64,000 bases of DNA from Zopfochytrium polystomum (Eukaryota; Chytridiomycota; Chytridiomycetes; Chytridiales; Chytridiaceae): the NCBI GenBank assembly GCA_025765615.1, contig JAIVFJ010000269.1:1-64000 (forward strand). The letters run 5' to 3'. A program made the position numbers and the translations under genes. Below are positions 44,657-54,249 of the stretch, piece by piece; the stretch's first letter is position 1, and each line of letters begins with the position of its first letter. A model generated the notes under the pieces. It saw only the letters and a list, made by a program, of their open reading frames with translations, made no database searches and was not told the origin of the DNA.

Positions 44657-45503
44657 ATTCCTCCCCCAGCTTTTCGCCCGAGGCCTGTCGTTGGAAACCA
44701 AATCTCCCTCCAAACCTCTCTCTAGTTTTTCCTCATTAATGAAATTGACCTCAACCCCGTTCCCCTTTTCTTTCCAACTTTGTGCTGCATACCCTCTCAA
44801 TGATTCGTTTGAGTGGGCAGCAAGTCTGGAGACAAATTCACACTAATCAAATACGAACCGATGTGAACTCGAGTTCTAACCAAAAATGTGGGTTCTAGCA
44901 AGTTGACGGAATGTTCCAGTTGAAATATCGATTTGCACCGTGCCAGGACCGATGAGCAATTGCACCCCAACACCAGGGGGAACCACTTTAATGGAACGGT
45001 ATTATTCATTTGCGCAATCTGCGAAACAAGTCCTGGGGCAAAATAAAAGCTGGAACGATGGGGCGAATATTTGGTGGCCACACTTCAGAAAAATTGCGAG
45101 AAAGATTGCTCGTATGATTGCCAGGTTGATTTTTGACTTTGGCACCGAAGGTATTCTGGGAGCTGCCGCCGTTCGTGCTCTCATTGGCGGTAAGATGCTC
45201 TGTTGCTGGCGCGATAGAATGAACTATGAACGCAGCAACGCAACGGCAGGTCTAGTGTTTCTTTCCTCAAATACTACCATGATTGCCCCGACGCTGACAA
45301 ACTTTCCGTTATGGCTTACTTCATCGAGCGACCACGCACACCCATCAGAAGAGCAACCGGTAGTGCACGCTTCCCCACTCCTCTGATTCACTTATCCTCC
45401 TGCAATCGAGCAAACAATATTAACAAGTGCTTTTATTCTTTGTTCACACCACCCAACCCCAACACCGGTGGAACTCCCAGGAAAACGCGCCGAAGGCGAT
45501 CCG
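44657..45503. other. Interval downstream of the carboxypeptidase
   Basis: No supported gene. Two opposing open frames (44797-45081 minus, 44940-45386 plus) look protein-like in places but match nothing I know and overlap each other. An upstream exon of the next gene might lie here, since CTCCCAG at about 45475 could be a splice acceptor. Confidence 0.35.
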
Positions 45504-46122
45504 ATGCACAAAGACTCTGAACCCATTTGGGACTATGGCTACCGCGATCCGCAGATCACGAGCACGACGACCGCCGCGGCCGACTACTCGGTCAAGCGCG
45601 TCGACCCGCGCGCGCGGCCGCAGCGCAGGATCATTTTCGGGTCGTTCGGGGCCGGCGAGGATCACGTCCGGTTCCTGAACTTTCCGGACGCGGACGTTGT
45701 GTTTAAGAGACGGGCAAAGGTCGCCGGCGGCGGCGGTGCGACGGCTGCTGGAGAAGGCGGTGCTGGTGGCGGTGCAGTTTCGGCGGGTGCAAAGGGCAGA
45801 CGGAGGGAAGAGTTGAGTGCTGTGCTAATTTTGAGACGTATCGCAGTTGCATTTGATCTGAATGGTTTTCGAGGACAGGGAGTCTATTAGGCTAACGTCG
45901 ACGCACAAGAAGCATTTCGCCGCCGGTGGGTTCGTGTTGGACAGCAGTCTTTCTGCAGCGGCGGCAGGGAAGCCTGCAGGGCTGCCAACTCCAAAGGTTC
46001 GCCGTCACTTTCGGCGCCTATCCAGTTTCTGTCTCACATTCGGTTGTGCTTAGAGCGACGCTCTGTTCACTGTTGCATCGCCCACACTTTTGGATGCCAT
46101 CAAGGCCGCACAGCGACGGTAA
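45504..46122 (+). CDS. Unrecognised three-exon protein with glycine-rich linker
   Basis: Exons 45504-45821, 45874-45996 and 46054-46122 join in frame to 169 residues; introns are 52 and 57 nt. The N-terminal part (PIWDYGYRDPQITSTT, RRIIFGSFGAGEDHVRFLNF, PDADVVFKRRAKVAGG) looks well folded, followed by a Gly/Ala linker. After the first intron come DRESIRLTSTHKKHFAAGGF and the C terminus SDALFTVASPTLLDAIKAAQ plus RR. I know no family with this order. The first junction relies on a CGAG acceptor and is the weakest. An upstream exon is possible because no strong start context surrounds the ATG at 45504. It converges with the RidA gene. Confidence 0.5.
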
Positions 46123-46286
46123 TTGTGAGAAGGTGATGGTGCAAAAGGAGTTTATGAACGTCAAGTTAGAGGAAAAGTCACAAAAACATGTGCAGTGTAT
46201 TTTTTTGATGTGGGTGCCTTCTCGTTCCTTCGACCCGTCGACTCCAAACAAAATCTGTCCCTCGCGCGCGAACGACGTCGCAAGAC

Positions 46287-46845
46287 TCACTTTTCGATGA
46301 GAGCAACGCACTCGATCTCCACCAGGACGTCCCTCGGCAGCCGGGCGACCTCGACGGCTGATCGCGCTGGCCGCGCCTCGCCAAAGGCCTTTGCGTAGAC
46401 CTCGTTCATCTTTGCAAAGTCGTTCATATCCTGAAGTGAGCGGGGAAACGGAGGGATCAATAACAATCGCCGACAATGCAGAGGCGGGACACCACACCTT
46501 CAAAAACACGGTCGTCTTCACGACGCGATCGAACGACGAGCCGCCAGCCTCGACGACGGCGCGGAGGTTCTTCAGTGCCTGCGCGGTCTGCGTTTGAATG
46601 TCTGTTCCGACGATCTCCATGGTGGTGGGGTCGAAGGGGATCTGACCGGCCGTGTAGAGGAAGCCGTTGGCGGCGACGGCCTGGGAGTAAGGGCCTGGAG
46701 TTGTTCGAGGACCGTTGAGAATATGAGAAGGGGCAGGTTGCAGGCAGGGAGAGGCGTGACTCTGGAGGAGGAGGTTAGCGCGATACGTACCGATGGCCTT
46801 GGGAGCGAGCTCGGTCGCGACGTGGCGGAACGCTGCAGAGGCCAT
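46287..46845 (-). CDS. RidA/YjgF-family enamine/imine deaminase
   Basis: Hydrolyses reactive 2-aminoacrylate-type enamines released by PLP enzymes; in fungi these proteins (Hmf1/Mmf1) act in cytosol or mitochondria. Exons 46791-46845, 46498-46694 and 46287-46430 give 131 residues, the normal length. Landmarks: [73 protein letters not shown], the substrate-arginine region [14 protein letters not shown] and [13 protein letters not shown]. The N terminus [19 protein letters not shown] is short, with only a weak resemblance to a mitochondrial presequence, so location is uncertain. The ATG at 46845 is used because the upstream in-frame codon is GTG. Confidence 0.94.
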
Positions 46846-47264
46846 GACGATGATGCTTGCTTGATGCACGACGGGGTTTGTTTGTTGGGCTTTTTGTGTG
46901 GCGATAGTTGATAGTTGACGGGACCCACACGTGACCCGACCCTCTCTCTCTCTCCCCGTTCAGGCTGCGAAATTTCAAATCACATCTTTGTGGTGGGTTC
47001 CGAATGCTACGCGGAAAGAACCCCGTGGACCCTGCAACAGCCGTATGGAGGTTCAACCTCGCTTGGCGTTTGGCGGACGGCGCGCTTCAATTCCTGAAGG
47101 CGAAAGCCTAGACGGGGTTTTTACGAAGCTCCGGAATTTGTCACGGTTAGTCCCCCAATTCCAGCCGCTGGGTGATGTTCGGGCGATAGTGCAAGGAGCC
47201 ATCCGCGTATTGTGCATTTCCGTAAAGGACGGCGCAACCAACCACCCTCCTCCTTTCTTTGCAC

Positions 47265-47300
47265 CCCCCGTCCCCTCCCTCCCCTCCCTCCCCTCCCTCC
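47265..47300. repeat. (CCCTCCCT)n tract, potential G-quadruplex on the minus strand
   Basis: The plus strand carries repeated C3-C4 runs separated by TC or T; the minus strand therefore has at least six closely spaced G runs, enough for a G-quadruplex. It lies in the region between the RidA promoter and the ankyrin relic. Confidence 0.75.
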
Positions 47301-47399
47301 ATGCCGCGGCAGCCGAAACCCGTCTCGTCGGCGAACTCATCTGCCGTCACCTGCAACACCCGTGGCGACACTGATTCGCAACGAGCGCGACCAGTGCCG

Positions 47400-48030
47400 C
47401 GCCTACCGCGCCATGTACAAGCTCGAGTTCAACATTGCGAGCTCGAACGGCCATCCGGAGCTGCTGACGCACTTGCTGCGGCAGCCGGGCGCGTTGCGGA
47501 GCTGCAGTGGTGGAAGGACAGCGGACTCGAGCTGCGCTACTCGGAGAAGGCCGTCGATCTGGCGAGCGAGCAAGGCAAGCTGGATCATCTGGACCGATGG
47601 AAGGAGAGCGGCCTTCAAGGCAAGTACTCTGCGGACGCCGTCGACCGCGCCAGCGCGAAAGGGCACGTTGATGTGCTGCGGTGGTGGATGGACAGCGGGT
47701 GGACGATCAAGTATTCAGAGGCCGCAATCGATGGGCCAAGCGAGAACGGTCAAGTGGAGGTGCTGAAGTGGTGGGCGAGCAGCGCGTTGGATGTTAAGTA
47801 CTCTGCAGGCGCGATGGGGGCGAGCCGGAAGGGCCACGTCGAGGCTTTGCAGTGGTGGCGCGGACCAGCGGGCTGGAGCTCAAGTTTACCGAGAAGGCCA
47901 TCGACGGTTATACCCCAGAAGTTAGTAAATGGTGGAATGAGAGTGGCTTGCGTGCAAGCTTTGTAAGAAAACGATTGAATGCACTTCGCGAGGTCATGGC
48001 TCGCTTGCGAAAGGGCGCCTCCAAGCGTTG
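47400..48030 (+). pseudogene. Ankyrin-type repeat relic with WW-core repeats
   Basis: Repeats of about 33 residues follow a GHVDVLRWWMDSGWTIKYSE pattern, each ending with AIDxAS-like helices. This class is abundant in chytrids and amoebae. About five repeats can be read, but in three frames: MYKLEFNIASSNGHPELLTH at 47410, then VAELQWWKDSGLELRYSEKA from about 47495, then after LQWW near 47860 SGLELKFTEKAIDGYTPEVS to a stop near 48029. At least two frameshifts separate them. No splice sites explain the shifts. Confidence 0.65.
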
Positions 48031-48787
48031 AAACCGGAGCTGGCGAAGGGCTGTACAGACTGTCTCTTGATCTCTTTTCATCGACGAGTCCACGTTTAAA
48101 CAGCGTATTGTAAATAAATGACATCCATGTAATAACTGCCGAACTTCTTGGTGTCAGTTTTTCAGTTCAAACTGATAATAGTTCCTGCCTCTGTCAAACC
48201 CAAACTAGTTATGGCACCCTTTCACAAAACGAGTCACTCTGGAGAGGAATTACAAGTTTTTAAAACCGCTAACGCACTCTTCGAAAGAAGAGGCTCGAAA
48301 AATATCCAAGGATTGAAAACTGGGAATGAGTGCGCCTGAAAGAAGGTGATCGAGAAACGGCTGGCGCTAACATATTACTCTCGCAATCACCGTGCATGTG
48401 TGTCTAAGTGACCCCAGATACACTGTCACAGCCAATCTCGTTATTTATGATTGCACAGCCATGCCGTCATTCCGCCACCCAAGCAGGGTGGCAGTCGGGC
48501 CACCTGTCAAAGCTATGGATGCGATCCAGCTCAAACCTCCTCCTCCGTTAGCTCATGAACGTTGAATCCACCCACTCCACCACATCGCGACTCATCCGAG
48601 AAGGCGCACCCGGTGGAGGCTTCTTTGCGAAATCGGGAATCAGGGTAAAAAGACGCGTCGAAAGACACGGGAGAGTGGCTGGAGGGTGGCTGGTTGGCCG
48701 GGGCCGTTTAAAAACAAGTCCGGCGCGCAAAACTAGCACCACACACCAACTTCTCCACACACTCCCAAAGCAACAAAGTTTAGCAAT
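48031..48787. other. Interval before the His/Asp-rich secreted protein
   Basis: No gene supported in about 755 bp. A TTTAAAAA element near 48705-48715 could serve as TATA-like promoter for the next gene. Confidence 0.4.
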
Positions 48788-49608
48788 ATGAAGAGCCTAT
48801 CCATCCTCCTCGTCGCCTTTCTCGCGGCATCATGGACCGTCGCCGTCCCCATCCGCGGCACCGACATGTCTCTCCAATCACAAAAGGCCCTATCCGCTGG
48901 CGTCCTCGAGCGCCGTGACCGTAAGCTAGGCCATATTTTCATCCTTTGGTGGTGATTTTGAGGAAATCTCCTCGTATTGCTCAAATTACGGTGGTTCCAG
49001 ACCATCACCACCACAGGCATCACGGACGCGGCAGCTACGGCCACGGACACCACAGGCATCATAGCCACCATCACCACCGCAAACACCGCGAAGGTAAATC
49101 ACAGGGCAAGCAGATTTTTAATAGCCGGTAAATCTAACGTGCCTGCTTCTGCTTTCCGAACAACAAAGAAACCCCGGAGCAACCGTCGGACTCGTCCGCC
49201 TCCGTCGATACTGCTCCAGCCACCGAAGCGCCGGGTGACGCCGCCGCTGCATCTCTGCTCGACAGTGACGAATTCGACGACGACGAATACGCCCGGGTCG
49301 ACGGTCTAGTCGAGGATGATGAAATAGCGTTTGACGATGACGCGTTCGCGGACGACGATGCGTTCGCGGAGGATGATGCGCTCGCTGGCGAAGACGCTTA
49401 CTCTGATGATGATGCCTTCGCTGATGACGATGCGTTTGTGGAGGAAGAGGCTGCTTTCGAAGACGAGGCTGCTTTCGAAGACGAGGACGCAGTCGACGAC
49501 AGCGAGCTTTTGGAAGACAACGAGGCACTTGAGGAGCAAGGATTTGACGATGATGGGGTGATGGACGGAGAAGAGTTTGAGGCGGATGAGGTTGAGGATG
49601 ACGAGTGA
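48788..49608 (+). CDS. Secreted protein with a His-rich segment and an acidic Asp/Glu repeat tail
   Basis: Three exons (48788-48920, 49001-49093, 49169-49608) join in frame to 221 residues. The signal peptide MKSLSILLVAFLAASWTVA is clear. Exon 2 alone encodes residues 45-75, of which 17 are histidine (HHHHHRHH, GHGHHRHH, SHHHHRKH), with Gly and Arg. Exon 3 encodes a short Ser/Pro/Ala stretch and then about 120 strongly acidic residues with DDDAFAD-type repeats and EEEAAFEDE units. Charge is therefore separated: basic, metal-binding N-terminal part and acidic C-terminal part. No cysteines or catalytic motifs appear. This suggests metal or calcium binding, mineral or wall interaction, or pH-sensitive self-assembly. 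No family recognised. Both junctions are canonical (GTAAGC...CCAG, GTAAAT...AAAG). Confidence 0.75.
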
Positions 49609-49699
49609 TTGGAGGGGCACGAGAAATGATGGAAAACCTGTGAGGCTTGTGGCATTGCAACATTTGGTAATATATCCTTCGCTTTTTCGCGGAAAATCT

Positions 49700-50358
49700 G
49701 CTATGAACCGGAAAATCGACGATTGCGGCGAACGAGAGATGATAGCAGAGTAGGATCCCTCTCTTGCAAAATTCCATCCCAGACACGCAAGCAAGCCGCT
49801 GCCGTTGCCGCAGCGGAGGCCTACCTGGCCGCAACGGCCCCGCCCGCTGCTGGGGTCGCAGTAGGCGATCCCATGTCTACCGCTCACATTGCGGCAGCCT
49901 CCGCCGAGGCCAGGGGGTGCAAACGCCTGCGTTTTGCCGCCCCGCAAGCCCTTTCGGAAGAAGAATCCGTCGCCGCTGTGGTGCGCAATTCACGCGCTGC
50001 TCGCACAGCATGCAGTGCGCCAGTACCCCGGCGCTGGCGCACCAGAGTGGCTCGGACCGGCCTTGGAAAACGCTGTTCAGAATGGCATCCGGCCTCGAGC
50101 GAGAGAAGTGGCGAATCTGTCGAACAGATTCGATGGGCTCACGGACACAGTCGACGTTCTCTGGGGCACGGTCGGAGTCTTAAATGCCAAGATCGAAAAC
50201 CTCCCGATTCGATCGATGAACTCACGTCTTGGCGGCTCTTCAGCAGCAAATCCCGCCGGGCACAGCGCTACCGGATCTACCCTTTTTTCCCGGCCAATGG
50301 CCTCCAAGCTGTAGACTTAACAAATGAACAACTTGATGACTTGCAGTGGTCTCTATAA
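49700..50358 (+). pseudogene. Degenerate hypothetical gene
   Basis: Protein-like pieces occur in two or three plus-strand frames: an Ala-rich AAAVAAAEAYLAATAPPAAG; then IHALLAQHAVRQYPGAGAPE and LENAVQNGIRPRAREVANLS with RFDGLTDTVDVLWGTVGVLN; and a C-terminal FFPANGLQAVDLTNEQLDDL ending at 50358. The order recalls an uncharacterised fungal family ending with an LTNxQLD motif, but I cannot name it. The frames do not connect without frameshifts. Confidence 0.35.
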
Positions 50359-50616
50359 TATCAATTTAGGTGCAGTTTCACGTTATTGGTTCGTCTTGTT
50401 ATTCATTACCTTAGAAAACAGGCCAGCTCCGATTACCAACCGTCGAAGGGCGCTTGAAAATTATTTCGTGCGGTAACGTTGAATCATGCTTCAGTTTTGC
50501 TTTGGCGTAATGGTCGAATACACCAATATATTTATGAAGGAAGCCCATATTAGCTCGAACGAATCCACAGCGCAATGAATTGAGATCCGAACTATTGCGA
50601 ACAGCAGTGATGCCCA
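50359..50616. other. AT-rich spacer
   Basis: No feature seen; probable promoter of the flavin-reductase-like gene. Confidence 0.45.
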
Positions 50617-51471
50617 ATGAGTGTTGACAAGCCACGAACCGACAACCCTCGAACCGCTCTGATCGCCCAGCTGACTGTATGGATCAAGGTCGAGAAGCAC
50701 CTCCTTGCTCGGCTCCTCTACCCGAACCCTGTCTGCCTCCTCACATCGTGCAGCAGCGATGGGGCGTCGCGAAACGTGATGACCATCTCTTGGCTGACTC
50801 CGCTCGACAACCATGGGCACATTGTGTGCTCGATGAAGTCGACTCGACACACCGCCGCGATCCTCTTCCCAGACTCTCATCAACACCAGCAGCCGATCCC
50901 TCATTTGCGCGCTGTAGACTCTAAGACGTCCGAACCCGATGGCGGATCGGCCACGTGCACTGATAATGCGACAGTTCCCGATGAGGAAGGCGGCTCGACC
51001 GAGAAAGGGCCAGCAGCGGCGGTCAAATTCGTCCTCAACGTCCCAACGGAGGGAATGGAGGACCTGGTACGCGCCGTTGGAGGATGCTCTGGTCGGGCCT
51101 GCAACAAGATTGCTACGATCGGCGATCTGCCCGTGTGTGTGCCGGGCCGCGTGGATGGCTCCGCCGCAGCAGACAGCGGGCCAGTAGCTGCAGAACAAAC
51201 CAAAAAGCACAAGCGGGCTGCGACGCAACCAACGGTGCCCGAGCACCCCGTCTTTGCACTGTCAAACTGCTGTGCGCACATCGTTTGTCGAGTCGACGAG
51301 CGGCAGACGAGATTTGGGCACGAGATGCTGATTTGCACGATGGAGGGTGGGTGGGTGAGACCAGATTACTGGGACGGGCGGTGCTTTGGGCCACGCCAGG
51401 CAGAGTCGCCCGCCCTGCTGAGCTTTTTGGGGTCGCAAACGTTTGCTTCTGTACGGCCCGAGGCGGCATAA
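50617..51471 (+). CDS. Flavin-reductase-like (FMN-binding split barrel) protein
   Basis: Intronless, 284 residues. The start of the split-barrel fold is visible: HLLARLLYPNPVCLLTSCSS, then GASRNVMTISWLTPLDNHGH and CSMKSTRHTAAIL; a typical downstream FVLNVPTEGMEDLVRAVGGC follows after an insertion (about residues 90-135) of low complexity. The C-terminal half has GHEMLICTMEGGWVRPDYW, another family landmark. Such proteins bind FMN and may reduce flavin or act as oxidoreductases; a substrate cannot be given. The insertion is rich in Ser/Glu/Asp and likely a loop. No targeting signal is seen. The ATG at 50617 is followed by a Lys/Arg-rich start. Confidence 0.75.
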   Translation: MSVDKPRTDNPRTALIAQLTVWIKVEKHLLARLLYPNPVCLLTSCSSDGASRNVMTISWLTPLDNHGHIVCSMKSTRHTAAILFPDSHQHQQPIPHLRAVDSKTSEPDGGSATCTDNATVPDEEGGSTEKGPAAAVKFVLNVPTEGMEDLVRAVGGCSGRACNKIATIGDLPVCVPGRVDGSAAADSGPVAAEQTKKHKRAATQPTVPEHPVFALSNCCAHIVCRVDERQTRFGHEMLICTMEGGWVRPDYWDGRCFGPRQAESPALLSFLGSQTFASVRPEAA

Positions 51472-51587
51472 TAAGTTGTATTTGCCCTAACACGTATACG
51501 AATGCGAAGAGGTCCTCACAAGATGCGAAAAAGCAGTGCCATGTTTCAAGAAAAATGGTTGTGGATAAGGGTGAAACGACCATGAGA

Positions 51588-52922
51588 TCACCGCCTGCGT
51601 CCACGCCGACTTCCTATGTACGACGGTGGTGGCCCACCCACTCCAAGCAGTAGCACCGCTGACTCAACCCACGACGCTACCCAACCCCCCCAGGAATCCC
51701 TCCACACGCGCTCCGTCCTGGCCTCGTACACAGCCTGGTATACCCTCCTCCTCTCTTCAAGCTCAGCCTCCTTGCTAGCCCAACCGTTTCGACCGGCCCT
51801 CGGCACTTGATCGCCCTGGTTGGAAGGCGCCGATGACGACGACGACGACGGCGGCGGCGGAGATGGCCCGTGGGACCCGTACCCGTCGCCTCTCACACCG
51901 CCAGTCGCGCCGACCATCAGCGCCCGCGCCTCCATCACCGCAGCAACGGACGGCACGACCCCGTGCGCCAGCAGCATCTCGACAATCTCGGCGCGGCCCC
52001 ACCGCACGGCCTCTCTCAGCAGCGCGGGGTCGAGCGGCTCGACGCCCTCGCCGAGCTCGCGCGGCAGTTCGATGAGGCGGGCGACGACGGCGGCGTGGCC
52101 GCCGGCGACGGCCTCAAGGGATGCGTGGAGGTCGACACGGACGCCGTGGCGGATGAGGAGGTTCAGGGTGTCGAGGTGGCCCGAGGCCGCGGCGGCGGTC
52201 GCGGCGGAGGTGGCCATGGCGGTGCGGGTGAAGGCGGCATCAGCGGGGCTGGGTGCTGCTGCGGGCAGTGCGGGTGGGAGACCTGCGCCAACCGGTGGTC
52301 CGGGGAGGGCAGCTGCGAGAGGAACGGGCGAATGAGCGCGCGAAGTACCGTCAGGTGCTTCCAAGAGCCTTTGGACAATGTCCGTGTGCCCACGGCTTGC
52401 GGCGACGGTAATCATGCCCGCGTTAGATGGGAAGCCGGAGTCGAGTAAGATGGCGAAGACGTTGCGATTCCTGTAGTGCTGGGCGTGCATCATGGCGTAT
52501 GGGCACACCACGGGGGTGAGGATCTCTGCCGCAATGAGCTCGCGGAGGACAAGGTGCGCGTCCGGGCTGTCGAGGAAGGTGAAGAAATCCCAGTTGAACG
52601 GGTTTGTTGGCGCAGAAGAGCTCGACGAGGAGATTCCGAGGAGTGGATCTGGGGGTGGGTTGACGAAAATGCGGCGGACGAGGACGCGCACCCGAAAGGG
52701 GATCGAGTCCCACGTGTAGGCGCGGATCTGGGGGGAGATGGCGGAGCAGAAGGCGAGATCGCGCAGAGACTCGCACGAGAGGAGCACGATGTAGCCCCAC
52801 AGCTCGAGCGGGAGCCGTGCAGTGACCGTGACGCTAACGTTGTCGATCTGCGATCGGCGGCGAGCTTGGACTTTGGCCGTCGACGGCGGTGCGGTTGTCA
52901 GTGCCGAGTCGGGCGCGGTCAT
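51588..52922 (-). CDS. F-box-like / ankyrin-repeat protein
   Basis: Single-exon protein of 444 residues. An N-terminal F-box-like segment (TARLPLELWGYIVLLSCESL, RDLAFCSAISPQIRA, about 36-70) is followed by ankyrin-type helices: FAILLDSGFPSNAGMITVAA, SRGHTDIVQRLLEA, ASGHLDTLNLLIRHGVRVDL, GGHAAVVARLIEL and RAEIVEMLLAHGVVPSVAAV. The combination suggests a substrate receptor of an SCF ubiquitin ligase, as is common in chytrids. A Pro/Ala-rich insert and a Ser/Pro-rich stretch interrupt the repeats. The C terminus is tryptophan-rich (WRDSWGGWVASWVES). The ATG at 52922 is the first. Its architecture parallels the broken gene at 30918-32932. Confidence 0.75.
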   Translation of the reverse strand: MTAPDSALTTAPPSTAKVQARRRSQIDNVSVTVTARLPLELWGYIVLLSCESLRDLAFCSAISPQIRAYTWDSIPFRVRVLVRRIFVNPPPDPLLGISSSSSSAPTNPFNWDFFTFLDSPDAHLVLRELIAAEILTPVVCPYAMMHAQHYRNRNVFAILLDSGFPSNAGMITVAASRGHTDIVQRLLEAPDGTSRAHSPVPLAAALPGPPVGAGLPPALPAAAPSPADAAFTRTAMATSAATAAAASGHLDTLNLLIRHGVRVDLHASLEAVAGGHAAVVARLIELPRELGEGVEPLDPALLREAVRWGRAEIVEMLLAHGVVPSVAAVMEARALMVGATGGVRGDGYGSHGPSPPPPSSSSSSAPSNQGDQVPRAGRNGWASKEAELEERRRVYQAVYEARTERVWRDSWGGWVASWVESAVLLLGVGGPPPSYIGSRRGRRR

Positions 52923-53098
52923 CTTCGAAAAATTTTCGCGGTTTCACAGCCACCCTGTGGGCCAAGGAGGTATCCGAGCTTGAACGATAACGTGGATTTT
53001 ACGATTTGCAGAACGATGGGATGAGCGACGCGCCGCCACACTCACAAGAGATCTTTGCTGCATATATACAATAATGCACGGAGAAGGAGGATCTGAAA

Positions 53099-54037
53099 TC
53101 AGGTCTTAGGGCCGCCAGGCCGCACTAGCTTGATTGCCTCCTCGGCGAATCGACCAAATGCTTCGACCTCGTCCAAGGCGGCCTCGATCAATGGTTCCGG
53201 CTTGCCGCAGCCATCAATCTTGCGCAGCAGTGGAAGGAGAAGAGGGTCTTTGAGGAGCGTCCTGATCTTGTCAGAGCTCGCTAGTCCAGAAGCCACGTCA
53301 GAGGCGCCGTGCAAGAGTCCGGCTTCTAGCTCTTACCAAGTAGCTCAAGCTCTTTGCTTGTCAGCTTCTCGTCATCGTCAGGAAGTTCCGCATTCGGTGG
53401 TGGCTGAAGGGTAGGTGGTTGATCTGCAAGAAGAAATTGTCCAGTGTCCCACAAGTGCGTGGGCCAACAAAAAAAACACTTTACCTCTGGAAGGACCCTC
53501 GCACGGAGCAGCTGTTCCAAGGAAAATAGAGAAGTCAGATGTGTCAGAAGGGGCTCCGGTAGAAAGTAGCAAACATTACCTCGATGTGACTTGTAACAAG
53601 CCACCGAGCAGCTGCACGCATTGAATGTTGTAATGATCGGGGGATGCAAGAGGGAGAATGGACACGTACTAAGGGGATCGGCAGGTGGGACACTTGTACT
53701 TCGGTGGCCCGACATCGCACACAATACAACCGTACTCCTTTTTCGAAGCTGCTACCACTGGCTCGCTCGTCCCGGCAGTTTTTTCGCTGCCTTCTGTCCC
53801 GGCTGTGGCGGGGGCGGAAGGCTGCGAACGTCTGTGCGGAGAGCCGTAGGGGCCAGATCTGCCGTTGCCTCGTGCGGAGCCCCTGCCGGCACCGCCTCGA
53901 GCGCTCCAAGCGCCCCTGCCGCCGCCGCCGCCGCCGCCGCGGCCGCGGCCTCTCCCTCCACCGCGAGTCGGGGGAAGCGGAAGCCGGCTGGCTGTCGCAG
54001 TCAGAGTTGTCGCCGGAGTTTCGCTGACGTCGTCCAT
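53099..54037 (-). CDS. HIT-type zinc-finger protein (ZNHIT3/Hit1-like) with RGG-rich N terminus
   Basis: Relative of ZNHIT3/Hit1, which acts in assembly of box C/D snoRNPs. Five exons: 53670-54037, 53580-53611, 53485-53511, 53337-53423 and 53099-53280; 696 nt encode 231 residues. The zinc finger is CIVC...CPTC...CSVAC...HRAAPC, with ligands Cys104, 107, 116, 119, 124, 128, His132 and Cys137, spread over three exons of which two are only 32 and 27 nt. The C terminus DKIRTLLKDPLLLPLLRKID matches the helical tail of ZNHIT3. The N-terminal 95 residues are Gly/Arg-rich with RGG-like motifs, unusual for the family and suggestive of RNA binding. The ATG at 54037 is chosen; a Lys-rich upstream frame is encoded by a T-rich tract and is probably leader. 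Confidence 0.85.
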
Positions 54038-54249
54038 GTCAGTCCGGTCCACTTTTGCGTTGCTCTTTCTCTTTTCTTTTTTTTTTTTTTTCTTTTCTTT
54101 TTTTCCTTTTCTTGAGGCTCTTGGGTGGCACCAACCCAACGCACGTGGCACACCCTCTCCCAAGTTGCATTGTCTGATTCTGAGCGCGAAGTCGTTCGCA
54201 ACGACGGAAGCGCTCTTTCACGTTGCACTTCCAGGCGGCGCGGACCCGA

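Noticed and set aside
44797..45386. Two opposing frames downstream of the carboxypeptidase
   Set aside because: They overlap on opposite strands and match no family; evidence is too weak to call either.
53554..53579. A 26-nt intron in the HIT zinc-finger gene
   Set aside because: Too short for this gene set; a 68-nt intron with branch-like CTGAC and a pyrimidine tract keeps the frame and supplies the eighth zinc ligand.
54038..54163. Lys-rich N-terminal extension of the HIT gene
   Set aside because: It is encoded by a T-rich homopolymer-like tract and has no ATG with better context; more likely leader sequence.
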